Positions 35,529 through 48,492 of a stretch of DNA of 64,000 nt are shown here, piece after piece; the stretch's first letter is position 1; each line of letters opens with the position of its first letter. The stretch is from Avena insularis (taxonomy: Eukaryota; Streptophyta; Magnoliopsida; Poales; Poaceae). The stretch is taken from contig CM042697.1 in the NCBI GenBank assembly GCA_023614405.1, forward strand, positions 469,756,792 to 469,820,791, given 5' to 3'. The notes below the pieces were generated by a model. It saw only the letters and a program-made list of their open reading frames with translations, was not told where the DNA came from and made no database searches. Both the position numbers and the translations under genes were made by a program.

Positions 35529-36341
35529 ATGGCCGAGCGGTTTCCCGGCGACCCCGGGCGGCGAACGGCTTCGGCCGCCGCATGTTGCAGCCGTGAGAGG
35601 CCCGGATGCTCCACGACACGGGCTACATGACGCCATTGGACGTTCGTATCCCCCCCGGCTGGAAGCTCAGCGCCGGCGGGATCCCAATTTCGCTGGTGCC
35701 GGCCGACGAGGAGATCGTCAACAAGATCCAGGCCACCATCGCGGCCATGGAGGACCCGGACCTCGCCGAGGATCCGGGCAACCTCCATTTCTAGGAGCAG
35801 TTCTTCGCTGACCGGCGGCTCCAAGAGCTCGCCCACCACGAGGGATCGCTGGGGTCGCCGCCGAAGAGGAACAACGCGGCATCGCGCCGCCGCTGGTGGA
35901 GTGCTCCCGGACGAACGCTCGCCACCGTGCTAATGGGCGGTGCCTGTCGAAGCCGAAGCCGACCGAATGGGCGGTGCCTGTCGACGAGGACGGCTTCGCC
36001 TTGAAGATGGCGATGTAGCAGTCCCTCCGCGACGCCACAGACCCGCCATTGAGCTGCGTCCGAACATTCTCGCTGGTCCAGCGGATCGGGAGGATCTTGG
36101 CGGTGTCGTGCTAGCGAGGAGCAGCGAGCGATGCTCGGTTCGCCACGTGTTTCGCCTACCGGTAGGCTGCCGCTCGTCTTCGACGACGACGAAGAGGCCG
36201 TCCCCTCCTACCAGCCCTGGAGGAGCGGCGACGACGGCCAGGGCAGCTCCCGACGCCACAGCCACCGAGCGATGACAACAGCGACGACGACGACAAAGCC
36301 GACCCCGGCTACACCTGCTTCTACAACAACTTTGGCATGTA
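35529..36341 (+). pseudogene. Degenerate grass gene-like repeat (function unknown)
   Basis: From an ATG at 35529 the plus strand gives a decayed reading with the blocks PPGWKLSAGGIPISLVPADEE and IVNKIQATIAAMEDPDLAEDP (35657-35775), an EQFFADRRLQELAHH-like block after a TAG at 35794, and much later DYTCFYNNFGM-like residues (about 36305-36341). Stops and frame changes separate these blocks. Sequences of this kind recur as predicted genes in grass genomes, but I know no function; a captured gene in a transposable element is possible. AT-rich DNA follows. Confidence 0.45.
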
Positions 36342-37145
36342 GAAGCGGCGTCGGCATCGGCGGTGACGGCCTTTTATGTTTTTTTAGTTATTAGCCTAAA
36401 TCTAGTTTAAATTCGAGGTATTCGCCTGAATTTTACGTAATATATATATGTATTCGCTCTAAATTAATGAAGATCGCCTATATTCGCTTAAAGATTATCA
36501 AAATTTGTTAAATTTTAACCAACCACAAAAGCTCGACTTGAAAACGCATGTGAAAAACTCGTTCTAGGCCAAATTCGAGTTTCGTGTGACCTAAAATAGG
36601 TTCGGAACGGCCAACCAGTGGGATGCTCTGATGAAGCGGTGGCGGGCGCGCAGACGAAAATGGAGAAGGATGCCAACGAACTTTCCGAAGACACCCCAAC
36701 CAACCCAGGCACACGTGATGCGTGCAGCGTGCACGTGAGAGAGCGAGCGAGCATCGGGAACGTACGACCCGGCCGACCAGGACACGCTTGTGGCCACGGC
36801 CGACCTGAAGCGCCCCGAAGCGTAGAGAGAGGCATCCCATCCCCGGCCCCGCGTTCCCATCGTATCGCACAGTACAGAGGCCCCATTTCTTTCGCTTTGG
36901 CCTCGGACGGACACGCGCGCACGCGCCGGCCACACCCACACGGCCACACCACACCAGCAAAAGTGTGACCCGGCCGACCCGTCCTGCCCCGAGACCCCAT
37001 CCATCCATCCATCATTCCACCACCAGCCAAACCAAACCAAACCAAGCCAAGCCTCGCGTCGCACGCACCGGAGAGAGAGGGAAACCCTAGCCACCACAGC
37101 TCGGACTCGGATTTCGGACCCGGAACCCGCGCGGCCGGCCGGCGG
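36342..37145 (+). promoter_or_regulatory. Upstream and 5' leader region of the REVEILLE-like gene
   Basis: The first part (to about 36600) is the AT-rich tail of the preceding repeat. From 36700 the DNA becomes GC-rich, with a CCAT tandem (36998-37013) and a purine tract (37068-37085) before the coding start, typical of a grass 5' leader. No clear TATA box is visible in the proximal part. Long minus-strand frames here (36515-37406) are antisense shadows. Confidence 0.4.
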
Positions 37146-40100
37146 ATGGTGTCGATGAGCACGACGCCCAAGCCGCTCCAGGCCGCGGCCCCGGCCCCGG
37201 CCGCCGCGGTGGGCGGAGGAGGCGGGGACGGAGGGGGCGGGGGCGGGAAGCAGCAGGAGAATCAGCTGGCGGTGGCCGCGGCGACGGCGCCGATGGCCGT
37301 GCCGTCGGCGTCGGCGTCGGCGTCGGCGTCTGCGGCGGAGGCGACCAAGGTCAGGAAGCCATACACCATCACCAAGTCCAGGGAGAGCTGGACGGAGCCG
37401 GAGCACGACAAGTTCCTCGAGGCGCTGCAGCTGTGAGTGTTTTTGCCCCCCAATCCCCCCTAATCTTTCTCCGAGCTCACCTTAGTCTAGAGGCTTTATG
37501 TCGGGTTGGAATTTGGCGAATTATGTTTCTCTCCGCGGCTAGATTTGGTCTGCGCATCTGGAGTACAGTAAAGGCCCATTTTTCTAGTTTGGTGGAACTT
37601 GTTTTTTCTGGCGGAGCGCATATGTTCAGCTTGTTGGCCGGATCGAACGGTCAATTTCTGCAGAATCCGGTAAAATTGGCCTAGACACTTCCATCCTTGC
37701 CTTCCATTTTGGCTGGTCCATAGAATCTTGGGTTTCATAATTTCCTCGCTGAAAAGTGGTAAGAAGATTTGGGGCTCCGTCCAGGGGAAGCGCTAGTTTG
37801 GTGTCCGTGCTCTATTGGATGCTTGTGCTTTCGAGGGACCTGGGATTGATATCCAACTGATTTAACACTGGGGTTCTGGGATGCGGGTGCTTGATTATTT
37901 ACTCGGACAGTACTATTTTAGCTACTTCTGGGTTAGTATGGAGTATTAACTGTGACTTTGACGAGGGGCTCAGCTACAACAGTTAATATTTATAGTCCTG
38001 TTTACCTGTAGGAGTAAGCGAGCACATAACTAACCTATAATGGCCTATTCCTTTTTGTCTGCCATAGGTTTGATCGTGATTGGAAAAAGATTGAGGCATT
38101 TGTTGGCTCAAAAACTGTCATACAGGTATAGTTTGTAGCTACCATAGTATTTTTCTTTCCAAATGTTCACTGAGCAATTTTATCAATGTTGAATGTTCTA
38201 GACTTCTTCTAGTTATGCCCTGTATGCAATGCACGCCAATATATACATTGTTAAACTTTATATTGTGCCCATTATAATACAAAGTAGAATAGCTAAGAAA
38301 ACCCTCTTGACATATTGTCCATTTCCTTTTACAGATAAGGAGTCATGCACAGAAGTACTTCTTGAAGGTTCAAAAGAATGGTACGGGAGAGCATTTGCCT
38401 CCGCCCCGGCCAAAGCGTAAGGCAGCACACCCATATCCACAGAAGGCCTCTAAAAGTGGTACCTGCCATTCACCTCTCTCATCTCCTCCATGAACTGTTT
38501 ATAGTTTGGTGATTGGTAACTAAAATTTATTTAATCCCTGCAGCATCCCAAGCTGTTTTGTCACAACAACTACCTCCTCCTCCTCCGAAGGAACATGATG
38601 GTGCTATGTCTATGGATACACCTATGGTTGTAGCAAGCACCAATGCAAATGCTGCGGCACCTTCCTGGGATAATGCCCTCGTTCAACCTTCGAGTGCAAG
38701 TCATACACAAGGTCTGTTATGGAACATCATCATAATCTTAATTGGGCACTAATGGCTTATGGAGGAAATACTAAGTTTTCACAGTTTTGATACATACAGG
38801 TACTGTTGCAACGAATCACTGCTCCAGTAGCATAGAGAGCCAATCTGGAACCTGGCCAACTTCCGAAGCAGTTGAACAAGAAAACGTGCCTCCACCAGTC
38901 CGTGGTGAGTTTTGTATTATGCAGCTTACACTATGCAAATTAATCCTTGCAACTGTTGTCCAGGACATCAGCTTAGTTCTTAACATACAATGAAATCATG
39001 AAAATACATGATAATTGTTTTATCTACATAATAGATATCTCTTAAAAGTAAAGATATTGGTGGGAGACTGAGTCTATTTCTATCACTGCATCCTTACTTT
39101 TGCTGCTCCCTGGTTACATGCAGTTATGCCAGATTTTGCCCAAGTATACAACTTCCTCGGAAGCGTATTCGATCCAGATAAAAGTGGGCATCTACAGAGG
39201 TTAAAGGCGATGGATCCAATTGATGTCGAAACAGTACGTCTTCTTTGCGGTCTACTTTTTTTTATTAAAACAGTTTCGTCATTTCGCTGTTGTATTAGCC
39301 TCTCTATTTCGATGGCACTATGCTGTATGTGACTTTATACTGTTTCCCTATGCTAGTTTATGAAGTATAGTATTGGCTATGGTCATCGTGTAGAAATAGT
39401 TGTGACTCAAAGAAGATTCTAAGAGTCATGCCTTTTGTTTAAATATGATAGTAAATAGAGTGCACTCTTGAGGTCGAGAAATAGTTTCTGAACTTTCTGT
39501 TGTATACATGCAACTCTGTTTTCCAAGCACAGCTACAATATAAAAGTACTCCCTCCGTTTAGAAATATAAGATGTTTTAGGTTTGTGAAGATGTATCTAG
39601 ACATCTTTTAGTGTATAGGTTCAAATGAATCTAGACACTAAAAAGTGTCTAGATACATCTCATTCACAAACCTAAAACATCTTATATTTTCAAACGGAGG
39701 GAGTAGCACTTACAATGTATTGTATAGCTCACAAGTTCTATCAGTAATGATGTAAGATAAGTTTGACTTACTTCATGGTCCTAACATTCTGCATTGCTCT
39801 TGCAATTCTTCGAATGAAACACTAACCCATTTTTCACTCCGGAGGTAGAAAAGTCGAGTTGACTTAATCAACGCCCAATCATAAAATCACCCAGATGCTG
39901 TTTTTTTCTGGATTGCATGCATTTGCCCTTTGACCTCTGTTCTTCTCGCTTTACTTTACAGTTTACACTGTGCTGACGCATGTGTCCTAAATTCCTGATT
40001 GCTTTTTTTGTCTTCTAGTTTGATTTTGTTCGTCGTCTACTGCATTTCATTATTATCCGTTCATGACTCGATGTTCATGTATTCTATTACTATCATATGA

Positions 40101-41007
40101 TTATTGCATTTGTTCACACAAATTCTTGTGTTCCACTGGTGATACATATTGATCTGTTGAGTGAACAAATCTGCAGGTATTACTGCTGATGAGAAATCTG
40201 TCGGTGAATTTGACTAGCCCAGACTTTGAGGCCCATGTAAGTTTTGTCTCTCTTTTCCACACCATATAATGATGTTTGAATGCTTCAAATTATCATTACA
40301 TTTTTCCATTTATTTTACTCAGATCAGTCATTCTGGCGATAATAGTGTTTTCAGTTATTGATACCACCGTTGTGTTACCCAGTAGCTCCCTGATATTCAA
40401 TTTTACACTTGACAATAAAAATTGAAATGGCCTTCTAACCAGTTCACAGTTAGGTTCTTGTTAGCTCAAATCTTGTTTCATGCTTGTGCTAGATCATACG
40501 TTTTTCAAAAACAAATAAGTAACTAGTCTACCTGCACTAAGGATTGCTATCCGTAAGCAAGTGTTTCTGAACTTTCTACTTGTACCCCAGTTCCCTGTGA
40601 ACTACTTATTAACTTGCAGTAGTTGAACAACATCCATCTCAAGCAATTCATTGATGAGGAATGCTTGATTGTTATGAGATTGTAATAACTTAATGACCAT
40701 TTAAGCAAGACACAGAATATTTTATCCCTAAATAACTCTGAAAAGATGCAACTTTTCTGATGTCCAAAGGTATCCCTGATACACACTAGCCAGCCAGGTT
40801 GATAAGCGTTGTAGCTTGTATTTTGCACGACACTTTGAAAATCGAATCATCAACGAATTTGCTCCGGTGGGCAGTTCTCAAAATCTGATCTATTCATTCA
40901 CCCTCTAATTGCAGCGGAATTTGCTCTCGTCGTATGGTTCTGATGAGGACGAAACCAAGTCTGGAAGCATGGGAAGTCTCGGATCTCACCATCTACCATC
41001 CATGTAA
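37146..41007 (+). CDS. RVE6/8-like: REVEILLE6/8-type SHAQKYF MYB-related transcription factor
   Basis: Eight exons: 37146-37432, 38068-38125, 38335-38458, 38544-38711, 38800-38904, 39124-39233, 40177-40236, 40915-41007; all introns are GT-AG and the joined frame is 335 codons including stop. Residues 1-68 are low complexity (Ala, Gly, Ser runs). Residues about 71-130 are a single MYB repeat ([32 protein letters not shown]) with SHAQKYF at 118-124, which binds evening-element DNA in this family. A Pro-rich segment after it ([14 protein letters not shown]) is typical of the CCA1/LHY/RVE group. Residues 249-305 ([17 protein letters not shown] and onward) form the LCL domain of the RVE4/6/8 branch, which recruits LNK coactivators. 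Nuclear, circadian output. An alternative in-frame ATG lies three codons downstream of the first. Confidence 0.95.
39549..39703. mobile_element. Stowaway MITE in intron 6 of the REVEILLE-like gene
   Basis: Begins CTCCCTCCGTTTAGAAATAT and ends AACGGAGGGAG, with TA on both sides. The arms are long and well paired, including TAGATACAT and AAACCTAAAACATCTTATA words, as in Triticeae Tc1/Mariner-type MITEs. 155 bp, non-coding, spliced out with the intron. Confidence 0.92.
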
Positions 41008-41465
41008 CGTTCAAGTCCCTCTCCATGTTTATTTGCTTGAGACCCAGTATTATATATTGCATCTCAACAAAGAGCATTCACATTTTCCAGGGTAACAAGT
41101 GAGTGAGCAAGCGTCGCCCGGTCGTCGTAGAAGCTTCAATTGTTTGTTTCGCAACACTATGTTCTTGTAATGCACTCGCGGATGCCGTTCTGGGAGTTAT
41201 ATGGATGTTCGGTGTGTTGTCTCAGTGACACTTGTATAGCTTGCAGTGATACACTCTAACCCTAGGCAGTTTTGCTCATCAAGTTGGTGTAGATAGCCAG
41301 TTTTGTGTGGTCAAGCAATTCTTTTCCCTAGGGTGGGGCCTAGTAGCTCAATATGTTTTTTGTGTGTATACATCGGTATGTGAGCGTGGATGTAAATATG
41401 TGTTATCGTGTAATGCTACATCGAGTCTACTGGATCAAGGCAATAATAAAGCTGGATAATCCAGC
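41008..41465 (+). other. 3' untranslated region of the REVEILLE-like gene
   Basis: Follows the stop at 41005-41007. A poly(A) signal AATAAA is seen at 41445-41450 (within CAATAATAAAGC). A possible small intron in the trailer runs from the GT at 41009 to a CCAG at 41090; this cannot be decided without transcripts. Confidence 0.5.
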
Positions 41466-42190
41466 CAGGTGTGTAATTCACCATAATGTAACGCACCCTA
41501 CTTCTATGTGAAGGAAGCACTGAAATGTGGATCTGCTTCTAAAGCTCCTGCCTTTCTTATTGATCATACCGTGTTGAAATTTTATCCAAGACAGTGCTTG
41601 TTTTGAAGTTCACAGGTGTATGCTGTTTTGTATTGTGTTTGATATTCGGATTTGCTTCTGTTCACTTTTGGTGTACCTCTGGAATCGGTCTCCACCTCTG
41701 AATTTGCCGTATGAACGGGTGCGGTTTAGATGTTTCTTTGATGCTGGTGTTTGGGATGACATAGATTTGCATTGAAGTTCTGATATTCATGAATTCGTAT
41801 TCAAGGGTTTATGTTCACGAATATGAAATTGAAGTGTTTATAGCAGGTACAGTTTGTAGATCCTAGGTCTTCTGGCTCCTGTGCACATATAACTATCTGA
41901 GTGATAGACTGCTATTAGTCTTGCATCATTAACACTTTTACTTTCTCTGTTTACTAATGTAAAACCTTTAGATCTTTCACTGTTTACTAATGTAAGATCT
42001 TTAGATATTTCAAAATAGACTAGATGTGGATCAAAATAAGTGAACATATATACTAAAATGTGTATAGATACATGCATTTTTAGAAAAAGTTTTTTTTTTT
42101 GCATTAGTCGAGAAAGCACCGTAAAGAAAAATGAGCATACACCTTTGGGGCTTCCGCGGGTATATTCATATCGTCCGTCACTTTTCTATA
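41466..42190. other. Intergenic with a MITE-like fragment
   Basis: No gene. 41937-42082 contains a decayed Stowaway-like sequence with a repeated word (CTGTTTACTAATGTAA at about 41947 and 41981) and the GTGTATAGATACATG motif, without clear termini. A T run (42090-42100) follows. Confidence 0.4.
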
Positions 42191-42426
42191 AGAGCACGAA
42201 CAATAGTAGAGTCAGCGGCCGGATAAGCTCTATAATCATCTACACAATAGACTTGACTATAAGGTTGACTTATTATTTCCTCTCTTTTTTTTCTCACATT
42301 TAATAATTTTGTCTAGAAGCACGCGTAGAGGTTGGTTTTGCATAACATAGGCAAAAATGCTAGGCTTATAGCCCATGAAACGCAGAAATGCCATGCCATG
42401 TCACATTTAATTATTGTACTTGCTCT
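42191..42426. mobile_element. MITE-like element upstream of COG7
   Basis: Left end AGAGCACGAACAATA and right end TATTGTACTTGCTCT are imperfect inverted repeats around 236 bp of AT-rich non-coding DNA, as in a widespread grass MITE family. No convincing target duplication is seen, so the superfamily is open. It lies about 290 bp before the COG7 start codon and may form part of its promoter. Confidence 0.5.
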
Positions 42427-42719
42427 AAGGAAAACGGATACGTGAAACTACGAATAGTCTCGCGGAAGACGCCTACGGAAGAAACCGTTTTTCGCATGGA
42501 AAAACTGAAATGATCTGTCCCCGAGCCATGGTGGTCGTTACTTCGGTGACAAGTGAGGAGGCGCGGAGACGAGCAGGCAACTAGCAGCAACCTCCGACTC
42601 CGGAGCACCGCACGTCCCGCTGAAATCTCCGGCGAGCCGCCGCCGCCGCGGAGGAGGGGGTCAGGCGTAGCGCAGCGAGAGACCCTCCCGAGGGTGCTGT
42701 TCGGCGGGCGGCGCGGAGA

Positions 42720-45700
42720 ATGGTGGTGGTGGACGCGTCGGAGTTCGGGGCGGAGGGGTTCGACCCGAAGCGGTGGATCAACGCGGCGCTGGACGCGCGG
42801 CACCCGTCGGAGCCGCTCGACCGCTTCCTCGCCGACGCCGAGGAGCGGCTCCGCGCCGCGGCCGACGACGCCGGGGCCGCGCTCGAGCGGGACAGCGCCG
42901 ACGCGCTCCGCCGCGTCCCGCTCGCGTGCCGCGACGCGCTCAGGCTCCGCGACGACGCCGTCGCGCTCCGCTCCCACCTCGCATCCGTCCTCCAGTCCCT
43001 CTCCCAGGTAGGTTGCCCACCCGCTCTTCCCACCTCTCTCTGTTCTTCCTAGTCGGATCTGGATCTCACACGCCACCCGGCATCGGTTATCGCGAAATCG
43101 AGTTGAATTTGAGGAGTAGTTTATCGGTACAAATGTGCTAATTCACATACCGTGGCTCAGTTTGGGAATGATTTAGCTATGGCTCACTTTGAGCATGATT
43201 CAGTTCGATTCATTTCTGCTTATAATTCGGCCTCTGCTATCGCTACCATTTTTTCAGTCGGATCTGGATCTCAAATTCCGTATCAAGTCGTGTCAGTTTA
43301 TGGTCTTTGCCTTGTAGTACTACATAGCGTTTTTTTTTGGTTCATAACATAGTGTTAGATAGCTCTACACAAAACAGTACACAAATCAGCAATTGAAGTT
43401 TTAATCTATTTGGCCTTTGGATTTAGTTTCATACTGTCTTCTTTGTTATGTGGAATTTGATCCTGTAGTTTTCCTACGTTTAGTCAAAACCCTGCTAGAG
43501 TTTGGTACTTGGGTTGCAAAAAAGGGAGAAGAAAATATTAGCTTGGGATGCTGCCCTATTATGTGGTTACTATACGTCACATTTATGCACAACATAGAAA
43601 CTCAACGTATACTGTAATGCAAACTCGCAACTTCAGAGCATACGTCCATATAAATTACTCCCTCAGTTCCATACTTCTTGTCGTGGTTATTTGAACTACA
43701 ATCACGACAAGAATTATGGAATGGAGGGAGTACATGTTTAAAGCCGGCAGGCTTGGCATAAAATATTGAGACCTATAGTTCTAGTTCATTACATGTTCCA
43801 CATCTGGTCGAAAGACATGCAACAGAGAACTGCAAGTTAGATTTGTCTCCCAGTGTGTGCTTCTGACTACAATGCACTCTTTACAACGACATTCTGTTTG
43901 ACCTTTTGTCGTATATAGTTCATCTGATTCATGCTATATTATTTAGAACAATTGGTTCCTTATTTTTCTAATGGCAACATTGAGAAGGCAAACATGCATG
44001 TATCATAACCAATTTGACAGTAAGTTGCACCTTTTTTACAGAAATATGGTTGTTAACCAAGTAGTTATGATATTTTCCAACCAGGCTGAGGGCTCATCTG
44101 CTGAGTCAATAACTGCGCTAGCAAGAATTGATACCGTGAAACAACGGATGGAAGCCGCATACACGACATTGCAGGTATGTAATGATGGTATATTTTGACC
44201 ATCACATAGCACTTGTCACTGGAGTACCCGTTCTACTAAGTCCATATAGTATAATATAATTGTAAGAGTTTGCTGGATGGAATGACAGGATGCAGCTGGA
44301 CTAGCTCAGTTGAGCCAAAGTGTTGAGGATGTGTTCTCAAGTGGTGATCTTCCGAAAGCTGCAGAAACCCTGGCAACCATGAGACATTGCTTGTCAGCAG
44401 TTGGGGAGGTACTGTACTTTCCCCTGTCTTTGCCTCATCAAGCATATATGCAGTACCTGTTCATTTAGCTTATTAAATGTTGCTTTCAGGTTGCAGAATT
44501 CGCTAATGTGAGAAAGCAGCTTGAAGTATTGGAGGAGAGGCTGGATGAAATGGTTCAGCCCCGTTTGTTGGATGCCCTTTCTAACCGCAAGGTTTCTATC
44601 CCGCAAATTAGTTCATTTATGTTTACACTGCATGAAACATCTTTATTTTATGTTGAACCTGTTCCTATGCAATTTGCTTCAAAGGTTGATGCTGTGCAAG
44701 ATCTTCGTGGTATATTGACACGTATTGGGAGGTTTAAGTCATTGGAGGTGCAATACACTAAGATCCATGTCAAGCCTCTGAAGAAACTTTGGGAAGATTT
44801 TGACCTAAAGCAAAGAGCCAACAGGATAGAGATGGATAAGCGTGGTGGTGAAATCACTAGTATCTCATTCTCAAGCTGGCTGCCAAGTTTCTATGATGAG
44901 ACACTACTTTACCTTGAACAAGAATGGAAGTGGTATGTCAATGGGATCCTATTTCTGTTTTTGTTCCAAGTTGACAAATACTCGTGCTAGTAAATTAGTT
45001 GAACAGAAGCCATGCTTTGGCAGCAGTTTGTAACTATTGTGGGGCCACACTAAAAAGCTTTGCACCTCCGAACTCTGTCTTTAACTGCAGTGTTCTAAAA
45101 TGCTAATACTCACAGGTGCTTGACTGCTTTCCCTGAAGAATTCAGATCACTAGTCCCGGAAGTACTTGTTGAGACCATGAGTGAGTTAAATTCAAGTTTT
45201 GTCTCTCGTGTTAATGTAGCAACTGGAGATGCTGTTCCTGAAACCAGATCTGTCGCAAAAGGTATGGCTTGCATATATGTTTGTTTATTAGACAAGTCAG
45301 TAGCCTTTTCTTGTTTGTTGTACTAGTTTTGTTCCTTAGTTTTCTTCTCTATCTCCAGGTGTACTGGATGTTATATCTGGTGACTTACCAAAAAGCACCA
45401 AGTTGCAGGATAAACATCTTATCACACTGATCGAGTTGCACAACATGACTGGCACTTTTGCTAGGAACATTCAGCACTTATTTTCAGAATCAGATCTTGG
45501 GGTTGTGCTGAATACAATAAAAGCTATTTATACCCCATATGAAACTTTTAAAGTGAGGTAAGCACTTGAGTTGTTGTATCCAATAAAGACAACAAAGCAA
45601 AAATTATGTGCATATTGTCACCACCTGTATTTATGATAACTCGTTGCTTCTGATGTATAACACTTTCTGCATACTATTTTTCATGTATTAGGTATGGGCA

Positions 45701-47787
45701 GATGGAGCGTGCTGTACTTTCTGCTGCGATGGCAGGCATAGATATCCGTGGGGCCATCTCACGTGGTGTAGGTGCACAGGGTATAGAGCTAAGTGAAACT
45801 GTCCGTAGAATGGAGGAATCCATCCCACAGATGATAGTACTTCTTGAAGCGGCTGTTGAGAGATGCATTAGTCTCACTGGCGGATCAGAGGCTGATGAAT
45901 TGGTACTGGCTCTTGATGATGTCATGCTGCAGTACATATCGAATCTACAGGAAACTTTAAAGTCCCTGAGAACGATATGTGGGCTGGATAATACCTCACA
46001 TAGTGAGGCCTCAAAAAAAGATGCAGGATTGGAGAAAAAGGAAGCACCACGATTGGTGGATGTTTCTGAAGAGGAAGAATGGTCTATTGTCCAGGGTGCT
46101 TTGCAAGTTCTTACAGTTGCCGATTGCTTAACTAGCAGAACCTCAGTTTTTGAAGCTTCTTTAAGGGCTACTCTTGCCAGGATTGGAACAAACTTTTCTC
46201 TTTCTGGATTTGGTTCTAGCATGGATAAATCACCCACGGGGACTGCTGATGAAAATTCAGGAGTTCCTCTGGGTGGGAGGGCAGCGCTTGATATTGCAAC
46301 CATTCGTCTCACCAATCTACCAGACAAGTCTAAGAAACTCTTTGCTGTACTAGAACAGGCAAGTCATATGCTTATAAATTTCTTGCATTTAGGGTTACAA
46401 TGCAGGGGTCTTCACTTGTCTCTCTGATGGCAACTGTACATCTGAATAAGCTAGTTATTGAGTTTGCAAAACGATGCATGTTCTGCAGTTATTACTTATT
46501 ACTGGATTCAACTTGCTAGATTAATCCTATTTGTATTTAAGCAGCACTAAAAGTCCTCAGTTATTTGACTTTTGATCTGATGGTCCAAATTGCATATTCT
46601 TGTTGGCTGAGTCAGCATATATGCCTATTTTCTAGCACATGACGGATTTCTGTGTTTGTTAATATGCATGCATCTTTTGATAATATGTTTTTGTACATTG
46701 TCTCTGATCTTGAGCCAGTCCATATGCTTTTGAACAGCATGAGTTTAAACACATGGAGTAAAATTTTAGGGTTTGATTACAATCTCTCGCTTCACAGGAA
46801 ATTCGGCAGTAGCTTTCCTTTACTACTGTACTACTATAAGTTACTCATAGAGCCTATTCGTATCTGGCTTAATTCTTGCACATATAATTTTATTTGCCTT
46901 CACCCTCTGTTCATTTAAAGAAATTTATTCCTGTTGTACAGTCAAAAGATCCAAGGTTCCACGCTCTTCCTGTCACATCACAAAGGGTTGCGGCCTTCTC
47001 AGACAAAGTAAACGAGCTTGTATATGATGTGCTCATATCTAAAGTCCGGCAGCGTCTCAGTGAGATTGCTCGCCTTCCAATCTGGTCATCCGTGGAGGAA
47101 CAGGGTGGTCTTCCTCTTCCAAGCTTCAGCGCGTACCCACAAGCGTACGTGACCAGTGTGGGGGAGTATCTCCTCACTTTGCCGCAGCAGTTGGAGCCAC
47201 TTGCTGAAGGTATCTCAGGCAACGAGGCTGGCAACGATGAGGCCCAGTTCTTTGCGACAGAGTGGATATTTAAGGTAAGTTTAAGTCACATGATATTGGT
47301 TTAGCCTATTCAACAGGACTGTCCAGGTAAAATCTGCCGTTGACAAAATTGTTCATGCATCAATGCTTAATTTGCATATTTATAAGGAAGCATGGATTAG
47401 CTACAGTACACACAACACAAAATTCAGTAGAACAATACATCGAATCTTGGATTTAAAACATGCCAGAAATTCTAGGTTACGTTCTTGACATTCTTTTCCA
47501 TCTCCCAGGTCGCTGAGGGTGCTACTGCGTTATTCATGGAGCAGCTGCGGGGTATCCACTACATCACGGACCGAGGTGCCCAGCAGCTCGCCGCGGACAT
47601 CGAGTACCTGAACAACGTGCTCTCGGCGCTCTCGATGCCGATCCCTCCCTTCCTCTCCACCTTCCATGCATGCATCTCGACACCGAGAGACCAGGTCCCC
47701 AGCCTGATCAAATCAGACGGTGGAAGTCAGCTGGACCTCCCCACTGCCCATCTGGTCTCTAAGATCCGGCGTATCTCGTTAAATTAG
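42720..47787 (+). CDS. COG7: Conserved oligomeric Golgi complex subunit 7
   Basis: Ten exons: 42720-43007, 44085-44174, 44289-44408, 44490-44591, 44685-44932, 45116-45261, 45359-45557, 45692-46358, 46942-47274, 47509-47787; the joined frame is 824 codons including stop, close to the usual 830-840 residues of plant COG7. Recognised by blocks such as SKDPRFHALPVTSQRVAAF, YVTSVGEYLLTLPQQLEPLAEG, FFATEWIFKVAEGATALF and DRGAQQLAADIEYLNNVLSAL near the C-terminus and by helical, coiled-coil-prone N-terminal parts (TVKQRMEAAYTTLQ, KQLEVLEERLDEM). COG7 belongs to lobe B of the COG tether that captures vesicles for retrograde Golgi traffic; loss in Arabidopsis gives the embryo yellow phenotype. The intron after exon 8 starts with GC (CAG then GCAAGT). 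Exon 1 is very GC-rich, as is common in grasses. Confidence 0.95.
43658..43730. mobile_element. Very short Stowaway-type MITE in COG7 intron 1
   Basis: 73 bp from CTCCCTCAGTTCCATACTTC to GGAATGGAGGGAG, flanked by TA at 43656-43657 and 43731-43732. The arms pair nearly completely (CTTGTCGTGGTT with AATCACGACAAG). It is at the small end for Stowaway elements. Confidence 0.85.
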
Positions 47788-48357
47788 TGGAACACTGTTG
47801 ATTGTGGTGGTCATTTGCCCCCACGTTTTGCAAATTATAGCCCTTGTAAAAGCAGAGTCTCTTGCGACCTTGCTTTCCTTTCCCCTTTCCGGTAACAGTG
47901 AGCTTTGCCATGTAAGCTGTGATTGCACTACTTTTGCAGATAGATGAAACAACATAATACAGAAGAATTGATCACTTGTAGCCAACTAATGACTTGAACA
48001 AACCGGTAGGGAAATTACGACTCCTATCGAAAGATATATACATATTTACATGGCATCTGAAAGTTTAGTGCTCCAGCTAAAGTACTCGCAGCGTGTTTGG
48101 TTGGCGCGAATTAGAGGTTGGGAATGGGAGTTTAACGTATGGAGAGTTTTAATCCTTTGATTGGTTGGCTAGAATGGGAATTAAGGAGGGAAGTGGAAAG
48201 GGAATCAGTGTGTTATTAAACTCCCAAGATTCTCTTACCTGGCGGGACCCTGCTAATTGAGACGGGGATATGGAATAGGCGTTGAATTTTGTAGGCTTCT
48301 AGTCATAACTTGGTTAGTCGTCGAAACGAGATCATATATGAAGTGCAACGAGTGTGC

Positions 48358-48358
<1 letters not shown>
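47788..48358. other. COG7 trailer and intergenic DNA with a partial MITE
   Basis: The COG7 3' untranslated region runs for a few hundred bases; no unambiguous AATAAA is seen. 48090-48300 begins with GCGTGTTTGGTTGG and carries GAATGGGA words like one end of Tourist-type MITEs, but the opposite terminus is missing. Confidence 0.35.

Positions 48359-48409
<51 letters not shown>
48359..48409. repeat. TA dinucleotide microsatellite
   Basis: About 25 uninterrupted TA units. Highly mutable sequence; useful mainly as a length-polymorphic marker. Confidence 0.97.
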
Positions 48410-48411
<2 letters not shown>

Positions 48412-48492
48412 TTTGTATCATTATCACACGAGATGAAAATCATTGATGAATCAACAGGTATAGGACATAACAGGGATGAACTTTGAAGTTCT

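Noticed and set aside
36515..37406. Minus-strand frames of 166-271 codons
   Set aside because: Antisense of the REVEILLE-like leader and first exon; no domain, and the sense strand has conserved, spliced coding sequence.
42411..43076. Minus-strand frame of 221 codons
   Set aside because: Antisense shadow of the GC-rich first exon of COG7.
45674..46327. Minus-strand frame of 217 codons
   Set aside because: Antisense shadow of COG7 exon 8; the sense frame is conserved and phase-consistent.
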